Shown here piece by piece: positions 1 to 6,802 of a DNA stretch of 51,368 bases. Within the stretch, counting starts at the first letter, position 1. Each line of letters opens with the position of its first letter. Under the pieces are notes generated by a model that searched no databases, was not told where the DNA came from, and saw only the letters and a program-made list of their open reading frames with translations. The position numbers and the translations under genes are program-made. Origin of the DNA: an uncultured Burkholderiales bacterium (lineage in GTDB: Bacteria; Pseudomonadota; Gammaproteobacteria; Burkholderiales; Burkholderiaceae_E); contig CADEEH010000016.1 in assembly GCA_902826305.1 (NCBI GenBank), positions 1-51,368 on the forward strand, given 5' to 3'.

Positions 1-2
1 CA

Positions 3-245
3 CACGAGATGGAAACCGGCCAGCGCAAGGACGCGTCCGGCAAGCTGATCCCGGCGTGGCACATCAGCGAGGTCGTCGCCTCGCTGAACGGCAAGCCGGT
101 GCTCAAGGCGGACTGGGGTCCGGCGGTCGCGAAGAATCCGTACCTGCAGTTCAAGATCCGCGGTGCCAAGGCCGGTGACAAGGTGTCGATCACCTGGACC
201 GACAACAAGGGCGACAAGCGCACCGATGAAGCCACCATCTCTTGA
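3..245 (+). CDS. soxZ: SoxZ, sulfur carrier subunit (5' end outside window)
   Basis: Eighty C-terminal residues are visible. The frame is open from base 3 and the start lies upstream, so about a quarter of the usual ~105-residue protein is missing. The segment starting HEMETGQRKD, followed by GKLIPAWHI and the immunoglobulin-like end with ITWTDNKGDKRTDEA, is typical of SoxZ. SoxZ pairs with SoxY in the periplasm to form the SoxYZ carrier, whose SoxY cysteine holds the sulfur substrate during thiosulfate oxidation. The ATG at base 9 is an internal Met, not the start. SoxY is probably just upstream. The next gene begins 7 bases after the stop, which suggests co-transcription with the rest of the sox operon. 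Confidence 0.93.
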   Translation, partial: HEMETGQRKDASGKLIPAWHISEVVASLNGKPVLKADWGPAVAKNPYLQFKIRGAKAGDKVSITWTDNKGDKRTDEATIS

Positions 246-252
246 ATCGGTG

Positions 253-693
253 ATGGCGATGTCTCGAGTGCTGCTGGCCGGGTGTGTGCTGATGGTGGCG
301 TTGGCGGCACCGCTGCCGTCGCGTGCCCAGGCGGGTGACCCGGTCAAGGTGGTCTATCACGTGAACCAGGGCGTCGACGTCGCAGGCGCCGCGTTGCGCA
401 ACATCGCCAACCACCTCGCTGCCGATCCGTCCGCCCGGATCGTCGTCGTCACCCACGGGCCAGGCATCGACTTCCTGCTCGACGGCGCCAAGGACAGGAA
501 CGGCAATCCGTTCGACGCGACGGTGCAGGAGCTCAAGGCGAAGGCCGTGGAGTTCCGTGTCTGCCGCAACACGCTGCAGGGGCGAGGGCTCGCCGACTCG
601 GCGGTGATGCCGGAGGCGAGTGTCGTGCCCTCGGGTGTCGCCGAGGTGGCCCGCCTGCAGGCGAAAGAAGGGTTCGTCTACCTGCGCCCGTGA
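253..693 (+). CDS. Exported DsrE/DsrF-like family protein in the sox operon
   Basis: A 146-residue protein with an N-terminal signal peptide (about residues 1-27, hydrophobic core followed by SRAQA). The mature part has the layout of DsrE/F-like proteins: a first strand KVVYHVN, a central strand RIVVVTHGPG, and a cysteine in FRVCRNTL that sits where family members keep their conserved Cys. Members of this fold carry or transfer sulfur atoms. An exported copy inside a sox operon could act as a periplasmic sulfur handler, but its partner is unknown. I chose the ATG at 253 (a GTG at 250 is also possible) because it gives a clean signal peptide. Earlier in-frame starts would run through soxZ. The stop lies 35 bases before soxA. 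Confidence 0.8.
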   Translation: MAMSRVLLAGCVLMVALAAPLPSRAQAGDPVKVVYHVNQGVDVAGAALRNIANHLAADPSARIVVVTHGPGIDFLLDGAKDRNGNPFDATVQELKAKAVEFRVCRNTLQGRGLADSAVMPEASVVPSGVAEVARLQAKEGFVYLRP

Positions 694-728
694 GCGCGCG
701 GCCGACGACGACAACCAACAGGAGACGT

Positions 729-1547
729 ATGAAACAAGTCGTGCACGCGGCGGTGCTGACCGCCGCGCTGGGGATCGTATCGTCCCCGGTCGCGTTCGCC
801 CAGGGCGGATCGACCCAGGCCGAGATCGAGCGCTACCGGCAGATGCTGCAGGACGGCAACCCGGCGGACCTGGTCGCGATCAAGGGTGAAGGCCTGTGGA
901 AAGCCGCGCGCGGGCCGAAGAAGGCCAGCCTCGAGCAGTGTGATCTCGGCCTGGGGCCGGGTGTGGTCAAGGGGGCTTATGCCCAGATGCCACGCTGGTT
1001 CGCCGACACCGACTCGGTGATGGACTTCGAGAGCCGGCTCGTACACTGCATGGTGACGTTGCAGGGCATGGACCGCGCCACCGTCGTCAAGCAGCCGTAC
1101 TCTCGCGAAGGTGAGTCCGCGACCGATCTCGAGGCGTTGACCGCGTATGTCGTCGAGGAGTCTCGTGGCGTGCCGGTCGCAGTGCCGCAGAACCATGCGA
1201 AGGAGGTCGAGTCCTATCGCCGCGGCGAAGCGATCTTCTGGTATCGCGGCGGCCCGTACGACTTCGCGTGTTCGTCGTGTCACTCGAACGACGACCAGCG
1301 GATCCGGCTGCAGGATCTGCCCAACCTGACCCGCAAGGAGCAGGGGCAGCGCGCGTTCACGACCTGGCCCGCCTACCGCGTGTCGCAGGGTGCTTTCCGG
1401 ACGATGCAGTGGCGGATGTTCGACTGCTTCCGCCAGCAGCGCTTTCCGGAACTGAAGTACCTGTCGCCGACGTCGATCGACCTGATCACGTTCCTGGGTG
1501 TCAATGCGAACGGCGGCAAGATGGATTCGCCGGCGATCAAGCGATGA
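729..1547 (+). CDS. soxA: SoxA, thiosulfate-oxidising c-type cytochrome subunit (monoheme)
   Basis: A 272-residue periplasmic cytochrome with signal peptide at 1-24 (ending VAFA). SoxA with SoxX attaches thiosulfate oxidatively to the SoxY cysteine. One heme site is present, C181-S-S-C184-H185. C233 in MFDCFRQQRFPE matches the conserved active-site cysteine that ligates this heme in SoxA. The N-terminal domain keeps C71 and C107 (EQCDLGLG and RLVHCMV) but has no CxxCH, as in monoheme SoxA proteins where the first heme is lost and the cysteines can form a disulfide. The ATG at 729 follows a GGAG at 721-724. Another in-frame Met upstream (690) lacks signal-peptide character. SoxX follows within 11 bases. 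Confidence 0.95.
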   Translation: MKQVVHAAVLTAALGIVSSPVAFAQGGSTQAEIERYRQMLQDGNPADLVAIKGEGLWKAARGPKKASLEQCDLGLGPGVVKGAYAQMPRWFADTDSVMDFESRLVHCMVTLQGMDRATVVKQPYSREGESATDLEALTAYVVEESRGVPVAVPQNHAKEVESYRRGEAIFWYRGGPYDFACSSCHSNDDQRIRLQDLPNLTRKEQGQRAFTTWPAYRVSQGAFRTMQWRMFDCFRQQRFPELKYLSPTSIDLITFLGVNANGGKMDSPAIKR

Positions 1548-1558
1548 AGGGGCCGGAG

Positions 1559-2224
1559 ATGAACATCGACAAACGTGCAACGGGTCGTCCGGTGGCCGAT
1601 CGACCGTGGACCAGGCTCGCGTGGGCGGGTGTCGCGAGTGTCGCGTTGGCCGGCGGCCTGGCGGCCTGTGCGTCCGGCGGGTCACGATCCGCCGATGTCA
1701 CCGAATCGCTGAAATCGTCGTTCAACGCCCGTCCGACTGCGGGGCTGGAGCGGCTCGACCAGAGCGAGCTGCAGCGGGCCTGCAGCGACGCGGCGGGCAA
1801 GCCGCTGCCCAAGGCGGTCGCCGACCGGTTGCAGGAACAGGCGCTGGCGTCGATCAAGTATCCCGCCGATGGCCAGTTCCTCGGCGACTGGAAGGAGGGT
1901 GAACGGATCGCGCAGAGCGGGCGCGGGCTCCAGTTCACCGACGCCCCGGGCACGGTGGCCGGCGGCAACTGCTACGCCTGTCACCGGCTCAGCAGGCAGG
2001 AACTGGCCTACGGCACGATCGGCCCGTCGCTGTACCAGTACGGCAAGTTGCGCGGCAACTCGGCGGAGACCGTCAAGTACACCTGGTCGCGGCTCTGGAA
2101 CCCACATGCGTTCAACGCCTGCAACGCGATGCCGCGTTTCGGGGCCGCCGGGATCCTGACCGAACAGCAGTTGAAACACGTGATGGCGCTGTTGCTCGAT
2201 CCGGCCTCGCCGGTCAACCAGTAG
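1559..2224 (+). CDS. soxX: SoxX, c-type cytochrome subunit, apparently lipidated
   Basis: A 221-residue monoheme cytochrome c and partner of SoxA. The heme motif is C138-Y-A-C141-H142 (GGNCYACH), followed by IGPSLYQYGKLRG and, near the end, NAMPRFGAAGILTEQQ, which supplies the probable Met ligand. The protein is long for SoxX: about 90 residues precede the heme domain. The N-terminus has a basic stretch, a hydrophobic segment and a lipobox-like L34-A-A-C37, which suggests a lipoprotein rather than a free periplasmic subunit. I chose the ATG at 1559 because AAGGGG lies 6 bases upstream. The ATG at 1544, overlapping the soxA stop, is an alternative that would add five residues. A strong hairpin follows the stop. 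Confidence 0.93.
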   Translation: MNIDKRATGRPVADRPWTRLAWAGVASVALAGGLAACASGGSRSADVTESLKSSFNARPTAGLERLDQSELQRACSDAAGKPLPKAVADRLQEQALASIKYPADGQFLGDWKEGERIAQSGRGLQFTDAPGTVAGGNCYACHRLSRQELAYGTIGPSLYQYGKLRGNSAETVKYTWSRLWNPHAFNACNAMPRFGAAGILTEQQLKHVMALLLDPASPVNQ

Positions 2225-2237
2225 TTGTCCTGTTCGA

Positions 2238-2261
2238 CGACCGGCCGGATGCGGCCGGTCG
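2238..2261 (+). other. GC-rich stem-loop between soxX and soxB
   Basis: A perfect 10-bp inverted repeat, CGACCGGCCG and CGGCCGGTCG, around a GATG loop, 13 bases after the soxX stop. No T-tract follows, so it is more likely an mRNA stability or attenuation element than a classic intrinsic terminator. The function is inferred; the palindrome is directly visible. Confidence 0.6.
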
Positions 2262-2318
2262 ATCAACACACAGCCGCCGGTCGCGACGCGCCACGGGGGC
2301 GCAGGGAGTGGCAACGCG

Positions 2319-4025
2319 ATGGATCGCAGGGAATTCGTCCGCCTGATCGCCGCCGGTGCGGCCGCCGGTTTGGTGCTGGACTCGCGGCAGGCGCTCGGCG
2401 CCGACCCGGCCGGCCTGTACGACCTGCCGAAGTTCGGCAACGTCAGCCTGCTGCACTTCACCGACTGCCACGCGCAGCTGCTGCCGATCTATTTCCGCGA
2501 ACCGAATGTCAACCTCGGCCTGGGTGACGCAAACGGCAAGCCGCCGCACCTGGTCGGTGAACACCTGCTGAAGACCTTCGGCATCAAGCCCGGTTCCGCC
2601 GAGGCGCACGCATTCACGTTCCTCGACTTCGAGCAGGCTGCCCGCACCTACGGCAAGGTCGGCGGCTTCGCCCACCTTGCCACGCTGGTCAAGCGGATGC
2701 GCGCGTCGCGGCCCGGTGCGTTGCTGCTCGACGGCGGTGATACCTGGCAGGGCTCGGCCACCGCGTTGTGGACGAAGGCGCAGGACATGGTCGACGCCTG
2801 CAAGGAACTCGGCGTCGACGTGATGACCGCACATTGGGAGTTCACCTACGGCGCCGAACGGGTGCGGGAGATCATCGAGAAGGATCTGAAGAGCCGGATC
2901 GATTTCGTCGCCCAGAACGTGAAGACGACCGACTTCGAGGATCCGGTGTTCGCGCCGTACACGATCCGGCCGGTCAACGGCGTGCCGGTGGCGATCATCG
3001 GCCAGGCGTTTCCGTACACACCGATCGCCAACCCGCGGCACCTGGTGCCCGAGTGGAGCTTCGGCATCCAGGACGAACGGATGCAGAAGATGGTCGACGA
3101 GGCGCGTTCGAAGGGGGCGCAGGCGGTGATCGTGCTCAGTCACAACGGCATGGACGTCGACCTGAAGATGGCGAGCCGTGTCACCGGCATCGACGCGATC
3201 ATGGGCGGGCACACCCACGATGGCGTGCCGGCGCCGGTGGTGGTCAGCAATGCCCGCGGGCGCACGCTGGTCACCAACGCCGGCTCCAACGGCAAGTTCC
3301 TCGGCGTGCTGGATCTCGACGTCAAGGGCGGGAAGGTTGCCGACTACCGATATCGGCTGTTGCCGGTGTTCTCGAACCTGCTGCCCGAGGACGTGTCGAT
3401 GCGCACGCTGATCGACAAGGTGCGTGCGCCGTTCAAGGACAGACTCGAGGCGCCGCTCGCGGTCAGCGAGTCGCTGCTGTACCGTCGCGGCAACTTCAAC
3501 GGCAGCTTCGACCAGTTGATCCTGGATGCGCTGATGCAGGTGAAGGATGCGCCGATCGCGTTCTCGCCGGGTTTTCGCTGGGGCACCTCGATCCTGCCGG
3601 GCCAGACGATCACCCGCGAGCACGTGATGGACCAGACCGCGATCACCTATCCGCAGGTCACGGTGAACCAGTTCTCCGGCGAGATGATCAAGACGATCCT
3701 CGAGGATGTCGCCGACAACCTGTTCAACCCCGATCCGTACTACCAGCAGGGCGGCGACATGGTGCGTGTCGGCGGCCTGACCTACTCCTGTGATCCGCTG
3801 GCGAAGATGGGTTCGCGGATCAGTGACATGAAACTCGGCGGTGCGCCGATCGAGGCCGGCAAGAACTACAAGGTCGCCGGCTGGGCGCCGGTGGCCGAGG
3901 GGGCGAGCGGCGAACCGATCTGGGAGGTCGTCGAGACCTGGCTGAAGGCGAAGAAGACGGTGGCCGCGCCGACGATCAACCGGCCGCGGCTGGTCGGACT
4001 GAAGGACAACCCGGGGATGGCATGA
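2319..4025 (+). CDS. soxB: SoxB, thiosulfohydrolase
   Basis: A 568-residue protein, the usual length for SoxB. It hydrolyses the terminal sulfonate of SoxY-bound thiosulfate, releasing sulfate, in the periplasm. It begins MDRREFVRLIAAG, a twin-arginine signal, so export is probably by Tat in folded, metal-loaded form. The dimanganese 5'-nucleotidase-like core shows LLHFTDCHAQL near residue 45, LLDGGDTWQGS near 138, VIVLSHNGMDVD, and MGGHTHDGVPAP. A C-terminal 5'-nucleotidase domain follows. The start is supported by GGGAG about 14 bases upstream and by the Tat signal. The stop overlaps the start of the next gene, which implies translational coupling. Confidence 0.96.
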   Translation: MDRREFVRLIAAGAAAGLVLDSRQALGADPAGLYDLPKFGNVSLLHFTDCHAQLLPIYFREPNVNLGLGDANGKPPHLVGEHLLKTFGIKPGSAEAHAFTFLDFEQAARTYGKVGGFAHLATLVKRMRASRPGALLLDGGDTWQGSATALWTKAQDMVDACKELGVDVMTAHWEFTYGAERVREIIEKDLKSRIDFVAQNVKTTDFEDPVFAPYTIRPVNGVPVAIIGQAFPYTPIANPRHLVPEWSFGIQDERMQKMVDEARSKGAQAVIVLSHNGMDVDLKMASRVTGIDAIMGGHTHDGVPAPVVVSNARGRTLVTNAGSNGKFLGVLDLDVKGGKVADYRYRLLPVFSNLLPEDVSMRTLIDKVRAPFKDRLEAPLAVSESLLYRRGNFNGSFDQLILDALMQVKDAPIAFSPGFRWGTSILPGQTITREHVMDQTAITYPQVTVNQFSGEMIKTILEDVADNLFNPDPYYQQGGDMVRVGGLTYSCDPLAKMGSRISDMKLGGAPIEAGKNYKVAGWAPVAEGASGEPIWEVVETWLKAKKTVAAPTINRPRLVGLKDNPGMA

Positions 4026-4519
4026 TGAAACGGATGCTGCTGACAGTCGCGGTCTCGGGCCTGGTGTGCCAGGTCGCGTGGGCGCAGGACGCGCTGGTGA
4101 CGGTCAAGATGATGACACCGGAGACCGCGTTGAAGGCCGCACGAGCGGCGCTGGAGTCGTGTCGCAAGACCGGCTACCAGGTCGGTGTCGCGGTCGTCGA
4201 TCGTGCGGGGATCGTCCAGGTGGTGCTGCGTGATCGCTTCGGTGGCGCCCACACGGTCGAGGCGGCGACCGGCAAAGCCTGGACCGCGGCCTCGTTCCGC
4301 ATGACCAGCACCGCGCTGGCGGCGGAGACACAGGCCGGCAGGCCGAGCAGCGGCATCAGGCACCTGCCGCGCGTGGCGGCCTTCGGCGGCGGCATCCCGA
4401 TCGAAGCGGGGGGTGCGGTCGTTGGTGCGATCGGTGTCTCCGGCGCACCCGGTGGTGATGCCGACGATGCCTGCGCCCGCGCCGGCATCCAGGCGATCCA
4501 GGCCGACATCGAGTTCTGA
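4022..4519 (+). CDS. Exported GlcG/HbpS-type (DUF336) protein
   Basis: A 165-residue protein with a signal peptide (1-21, ending AWAQ). The mature part matches the GlcG/HbpS fold: TPETALKAARAALESC, then VGVAVVDRAGIVQVVLRD, the AATGKAWTAASFR segment, and IPIEAGGAVVGAIGVSGAPGGDAD near the end. HbpS of Streptomyces is an extracellular heme-binding redox sensor. GlcG-like proteins are also common beside sox and other periplasmic oxidation genes, where their role is unclear. Its ATG overlaps the soxB stop and the next gene starts 2 bases after its own stop, so it is firmly part of the operon. A second ATG at 4025 is an equally plausible start. Confidence 0.85.
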   Translation: MMKRMLLTVAVSGLVCQVAWAQDALVTVKMMTPETALKAARAALESCRKTGYQVGVAVVDRAGIVQVVLRDRFGGAHTVEAATGKAWTAASFRMTSTALAAETQAGRPSSGIRHLPRVAAFGGGIPIEAGGAVVGAIGVSGAPGGDADDACARAGIQAIQADIEF

Positions 4520-4521
4520 CG

Positions 4522-5517
4522 ATGGGTGCCCGGCGGACACGGTTCGCCTGTTTCGCCGCGCTGCTGCTGCTCGCAGCCCCGGCGTGGCCGACGGCGGCGA
4601 ACGCGGACGATTCGAGGTTCGACGCCGCCACCGTCCCGGTCGAACCGATCGCGCTGACCCCGCGGGTCTGGTACGTGCGCGGCGACAGCGGCATGATCTC
4701 GCCGGAGAACCAGGGCTTCAATGCCAACGCGGGTTGGGTCGTCACCGACGACGGTGTGGTCGTGTTCGATGCCCTCGGCACACCGGCGCTCGGCGAGGTG
4801 CTGCTCGAGCGCATCCGCGCGACAAGCGACAAGCCGATCCGTCACGTCGTCATCAGCCACTATCACGCCGACCACTTCTACGGGCTGCAGGCGTTCAAGG
4901 CACAGGGCGCGCGGATCTGGGCCCATCACAAGGTGCGCGAGTACCTGGCCTCCGATGCACCGGCCGCCCGGCTGGCCGAACGCCGGCAATCGCTGGCGCC
5001 GTGGGTCAACGAGGCGTCGCGTATCGTCGAACCCGATCAGTTCATCGACGGCGAGACGTCGTTCAAGGTCGGCGGCATCACGTTCGAGCTGATCCCGGTC
5101 GGGCCCGCGCACACCCCCGAGGACCTGATGCTGTACGTCGTACAGGAAGGGGTGCTGTTCGCCGGTGACCTGATGTTCGCCGGTCGCGTACCGTTCGTCG
5201 GCGACGCCGATTCACGGGGCTGGCTGACGGCGATCGACCGGCTGATCGGGCGCTCGCCGCGGATCCTGGTCGGCGGTCACGGCGGACACAGCGTCGATGC
5301 GGCCCGCGATCTGGTGCAGACCCGCGACTACCTCGTCTACCTGCGCGAGCAGATGGGTCGCGCGGTCGAGGACATGGTGTCGTTCGACGAGGCGTATGCA
5401 CGCACCGACTGGTCCCGGTTCGCGGCGCTGCCGGCCTTCGAGGCCGCGAACCGGCGCAATGCGTACAACACGTTCCTGCTGATGGAGCGCGAGGCGCTCG
5501 CCGGCGGCCGGCGCTGA
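4522..5517 (+). CDS. SoxH-like exported metallo-beta-lactamase-fold hydrolase
   Basis: A 331-residue protein with signal peptide (about 1-28). The metallo-beta-lactamase motif H-Y-H-A-D-H-F-Y-G is present, followed by further metal-ligand segments IPVGPAHTPEDL, LFAGDLMFAGRVP and LVGGHGGHS. This is the SoxH/quinoprotein-relay-associated subfamily often found downstream of soxB. SoxH is not required for thiosulfate oxidation in vitro and its substrate is unknown. A hydrolase for a thiol-linked or persulfide intermediate is a reasonable guess only. The gene starts 2 bases after the HbpS-like gene and is followed by a GC hairpin. I leave the symbol blank because sequence alone does not separate SoxH from related MBL proteins. 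Confidence 0.85.
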   Translation: MGARRTRFACFAALLLLAAPAWPTAANADDSRFDAATVPVEPIALTPRVWYVRGDSGMISPENQGFNANAGWVVTDDGVVVFDALGTPALGEVLLERIRATSDKPIRHVVISHYHADHFYGLQAFKAQGARIWAHHKVREYLASDAPAARLAERRQSLAPWVNEASRIVEPDQFIDGETSFKVGGITFELIPVGPAHTPEDLMLYVVQEGVLFAGDLMFAGRVPFVGDADSRGWLTAIDRLIGRSPRILVGGHGGHSVDAARDLVQTRDYLVYLREQMGRAVEDMVSFDEAYARTDWSRFAALPAFEAANRRNAYNTFLLMEREALAGGRR

Positions 5518-5529
5518 GCGGCCACCGGT

Positions 5530-5546
5530 CGCCCGTGTTGCGGGCG
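5530..5546 (+). other. Stem-loop after the SoxH-like gene
   Basis: CGCCCG and CGGGCG pair perfectly around TGTTG, 12 bases after the stop codon at 5517. No T-tract follows. It may separate the sox genes proper from the YeeE/YedE gene, or stabilise the upstream mRNA. Confidence 0.4.
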
Positions 5547-5704
5547 CACGTCTGCGGCTGCCGAATATCAATGCCGCTTGCCGGCTCGTTGCCTACTCTC
5601 GACAGGGCGGCTGCGGCGGCGCGGTCACGGAGCGGATCATCGACTGGCTGCTGGACCATCTCGGGGACCCGACCACCCAGGCCCTCGGTGGCCTGCTGAT
5701 CGGG

Positions 5705-6739
5705 GTGCTGTTCGGCGCGATGGCGCAGCGCTCGCGCTTCTGCCTGCGCGCCGCGGTGATCGAGTTCGCGCGCGGCCTGGTCGGCCAGAAGCTCGCGATC
5801 TGGCTGCTCGCATTCTCGGCCGCGGTGATCGTCACCCAGGCCCTGTCGGCCCTGCACTGGCTCGACACCAGCACCTCGCGCCAGCTGTCCACACGCGGCA
5901 GCCTGTCCGGTGCCGCGATCGGTGGCCTGCTGTTCGGCGTCGGCATGATCCTCGCCCGCGGCTGCGCGAGCCGCCTGCTCGTGTTGTCGGCCAACGGTAA
6001 CCTGCGTGCATTGCTGTCCGGCCTGATCTTCGCCGTCACCGCGCAGGCCTCGCTGTCCGGCGTGCTCTCGCCGCTTCGCCTGCAGATCTCGGCGTGGTGG
6101 ACGATCGAGGCCACGTCGCGCGACCTGCTGGCGTGGAGCGGCATCGGCCACGGCGGGGGCATCGTCTTCGGCCTGGTCTGGCTGGGCGCCGGCATCTACT
6201 TCGGCCTGAAGGCGGGCATCCCGCGCTGGGGCTGGATCGGTGGCCTGGGTGCCGGCCTCGCGGTCGCCTGCGCCTGGTGGTTCACGTTCGAGCTGTCGCG
6301 GGCGTCATTCGAGCCGGTCGGCGTCAAGAGCCTGACCTTCTCCGGGCCCTCGGCGGAGGTCCTGATGCGTGTGCTGACCCAGTCCACGCGCGGCTGGGAT
6401 TTCGACATCGCGATCGTGCCCGGTGTGTTCGCCGGTTCGTTCCTGGCCGCCTGGTGGGGTGGGGACCTGAAGCTCGAAGGATTCGGCGACGGCTACAGCA
6501 TGCGACGTTACATCGTCGGCGCGCTGCTGATGGGATTCGGCGCGATGCTGGCCGGCGGTTGTGCGGTGGGGGCCGGCGTGTCGGGCGCTTCGGTGTTCGC
6601 GGTCACGGCGTGGATCGCGCTGGGCGGGATGTGGCTCGGCGCGGCGATCGCCGATCGGCTCGTCGACCAGGCCGGCGAGCGCGCGGTTCGGACACGGGCG
6701 CCGATGCCCGCCCCGACGGGCGCGATCCCGGCACCCTGA
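5705..6739 (+). CDS. YeeE/YedE-family (TsuA-like) thiosulfate/sulfur transporter
   Basis: A multi-span inner-membrane protein of at least 344 residues. The three cysteine motifs of the YeeE/YedE family are present: RSRFCLRAA at the start, LARGCASRLL in the middle and LAGGCAVGAGVSG near the end. In TsuA (YeeE) such cysteines line the thiosulfate path. Within a sox operon it probably moves thiosulfate or another sulfur species across the inner membrane. The start is doubtful. The GTG at 5705 is the first canonical codon, but the frame is open back to 5483 and the residues encoded at about 5636-5704 (IIDWLL...GGLLIG) complete the first membrane helix. A GGAG at 5629-5632 points to a non-canonical start (ATC or CTG) near 5636-5648, or to a sequence error. 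Confidence 0.85.
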   Translation: MLFGAMAQRSRFCLRAAVIEFARGLVGQKLAIWLLAFSAAVIVTQALSALHWLDTSTSRQLSTRGSLSGAAIGGLLFGVGMILARGCASRLLVLSANGNLRALLSGLIFAVTAQASLSGVLSPLRLQISAWWTIEATSRDLLAWSGIGHGGGIVFGLVWLGAGIYFGLKAGIPRWGWIGGLGAGLAVACAWWFTFELSRASFEPVGVKSLTFSGPSAEVLMRVLTQSTRGWDFDIAIVPGVFAGSFLAAWWGGDLKLEGFGDGYSMRRYIVGALLMGFGAMLAGGCAVGAGVSGASVFAVTAWIALGGMWLGAAIADRLVDQAGERAVRTRAPMPAPTGAIPAP

Positions 6740-6802
6740 GGCGCCGGACCGAAGGTCAGCGGACGATTCCGGCCGGTTGGTTGCCGAGGGTGTGCCGATG
6801 GC

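Noticed and set aside
163..252. Longer N-terminus for the DsrE-like protein starting at 163
   Set aside because: It overlaps soxZ in another frame, is Arg/Pro-rich, and would bury the clear signal peptide that begins at 253.
2214..3623. Long minus-strand open frame opposite soxB
   Set aside because: It is a shadow of soxB in GC-rich sequence; similar long antisense frames occur opposite cheA, fliF and the PAS kinases, with no recognisable domains.
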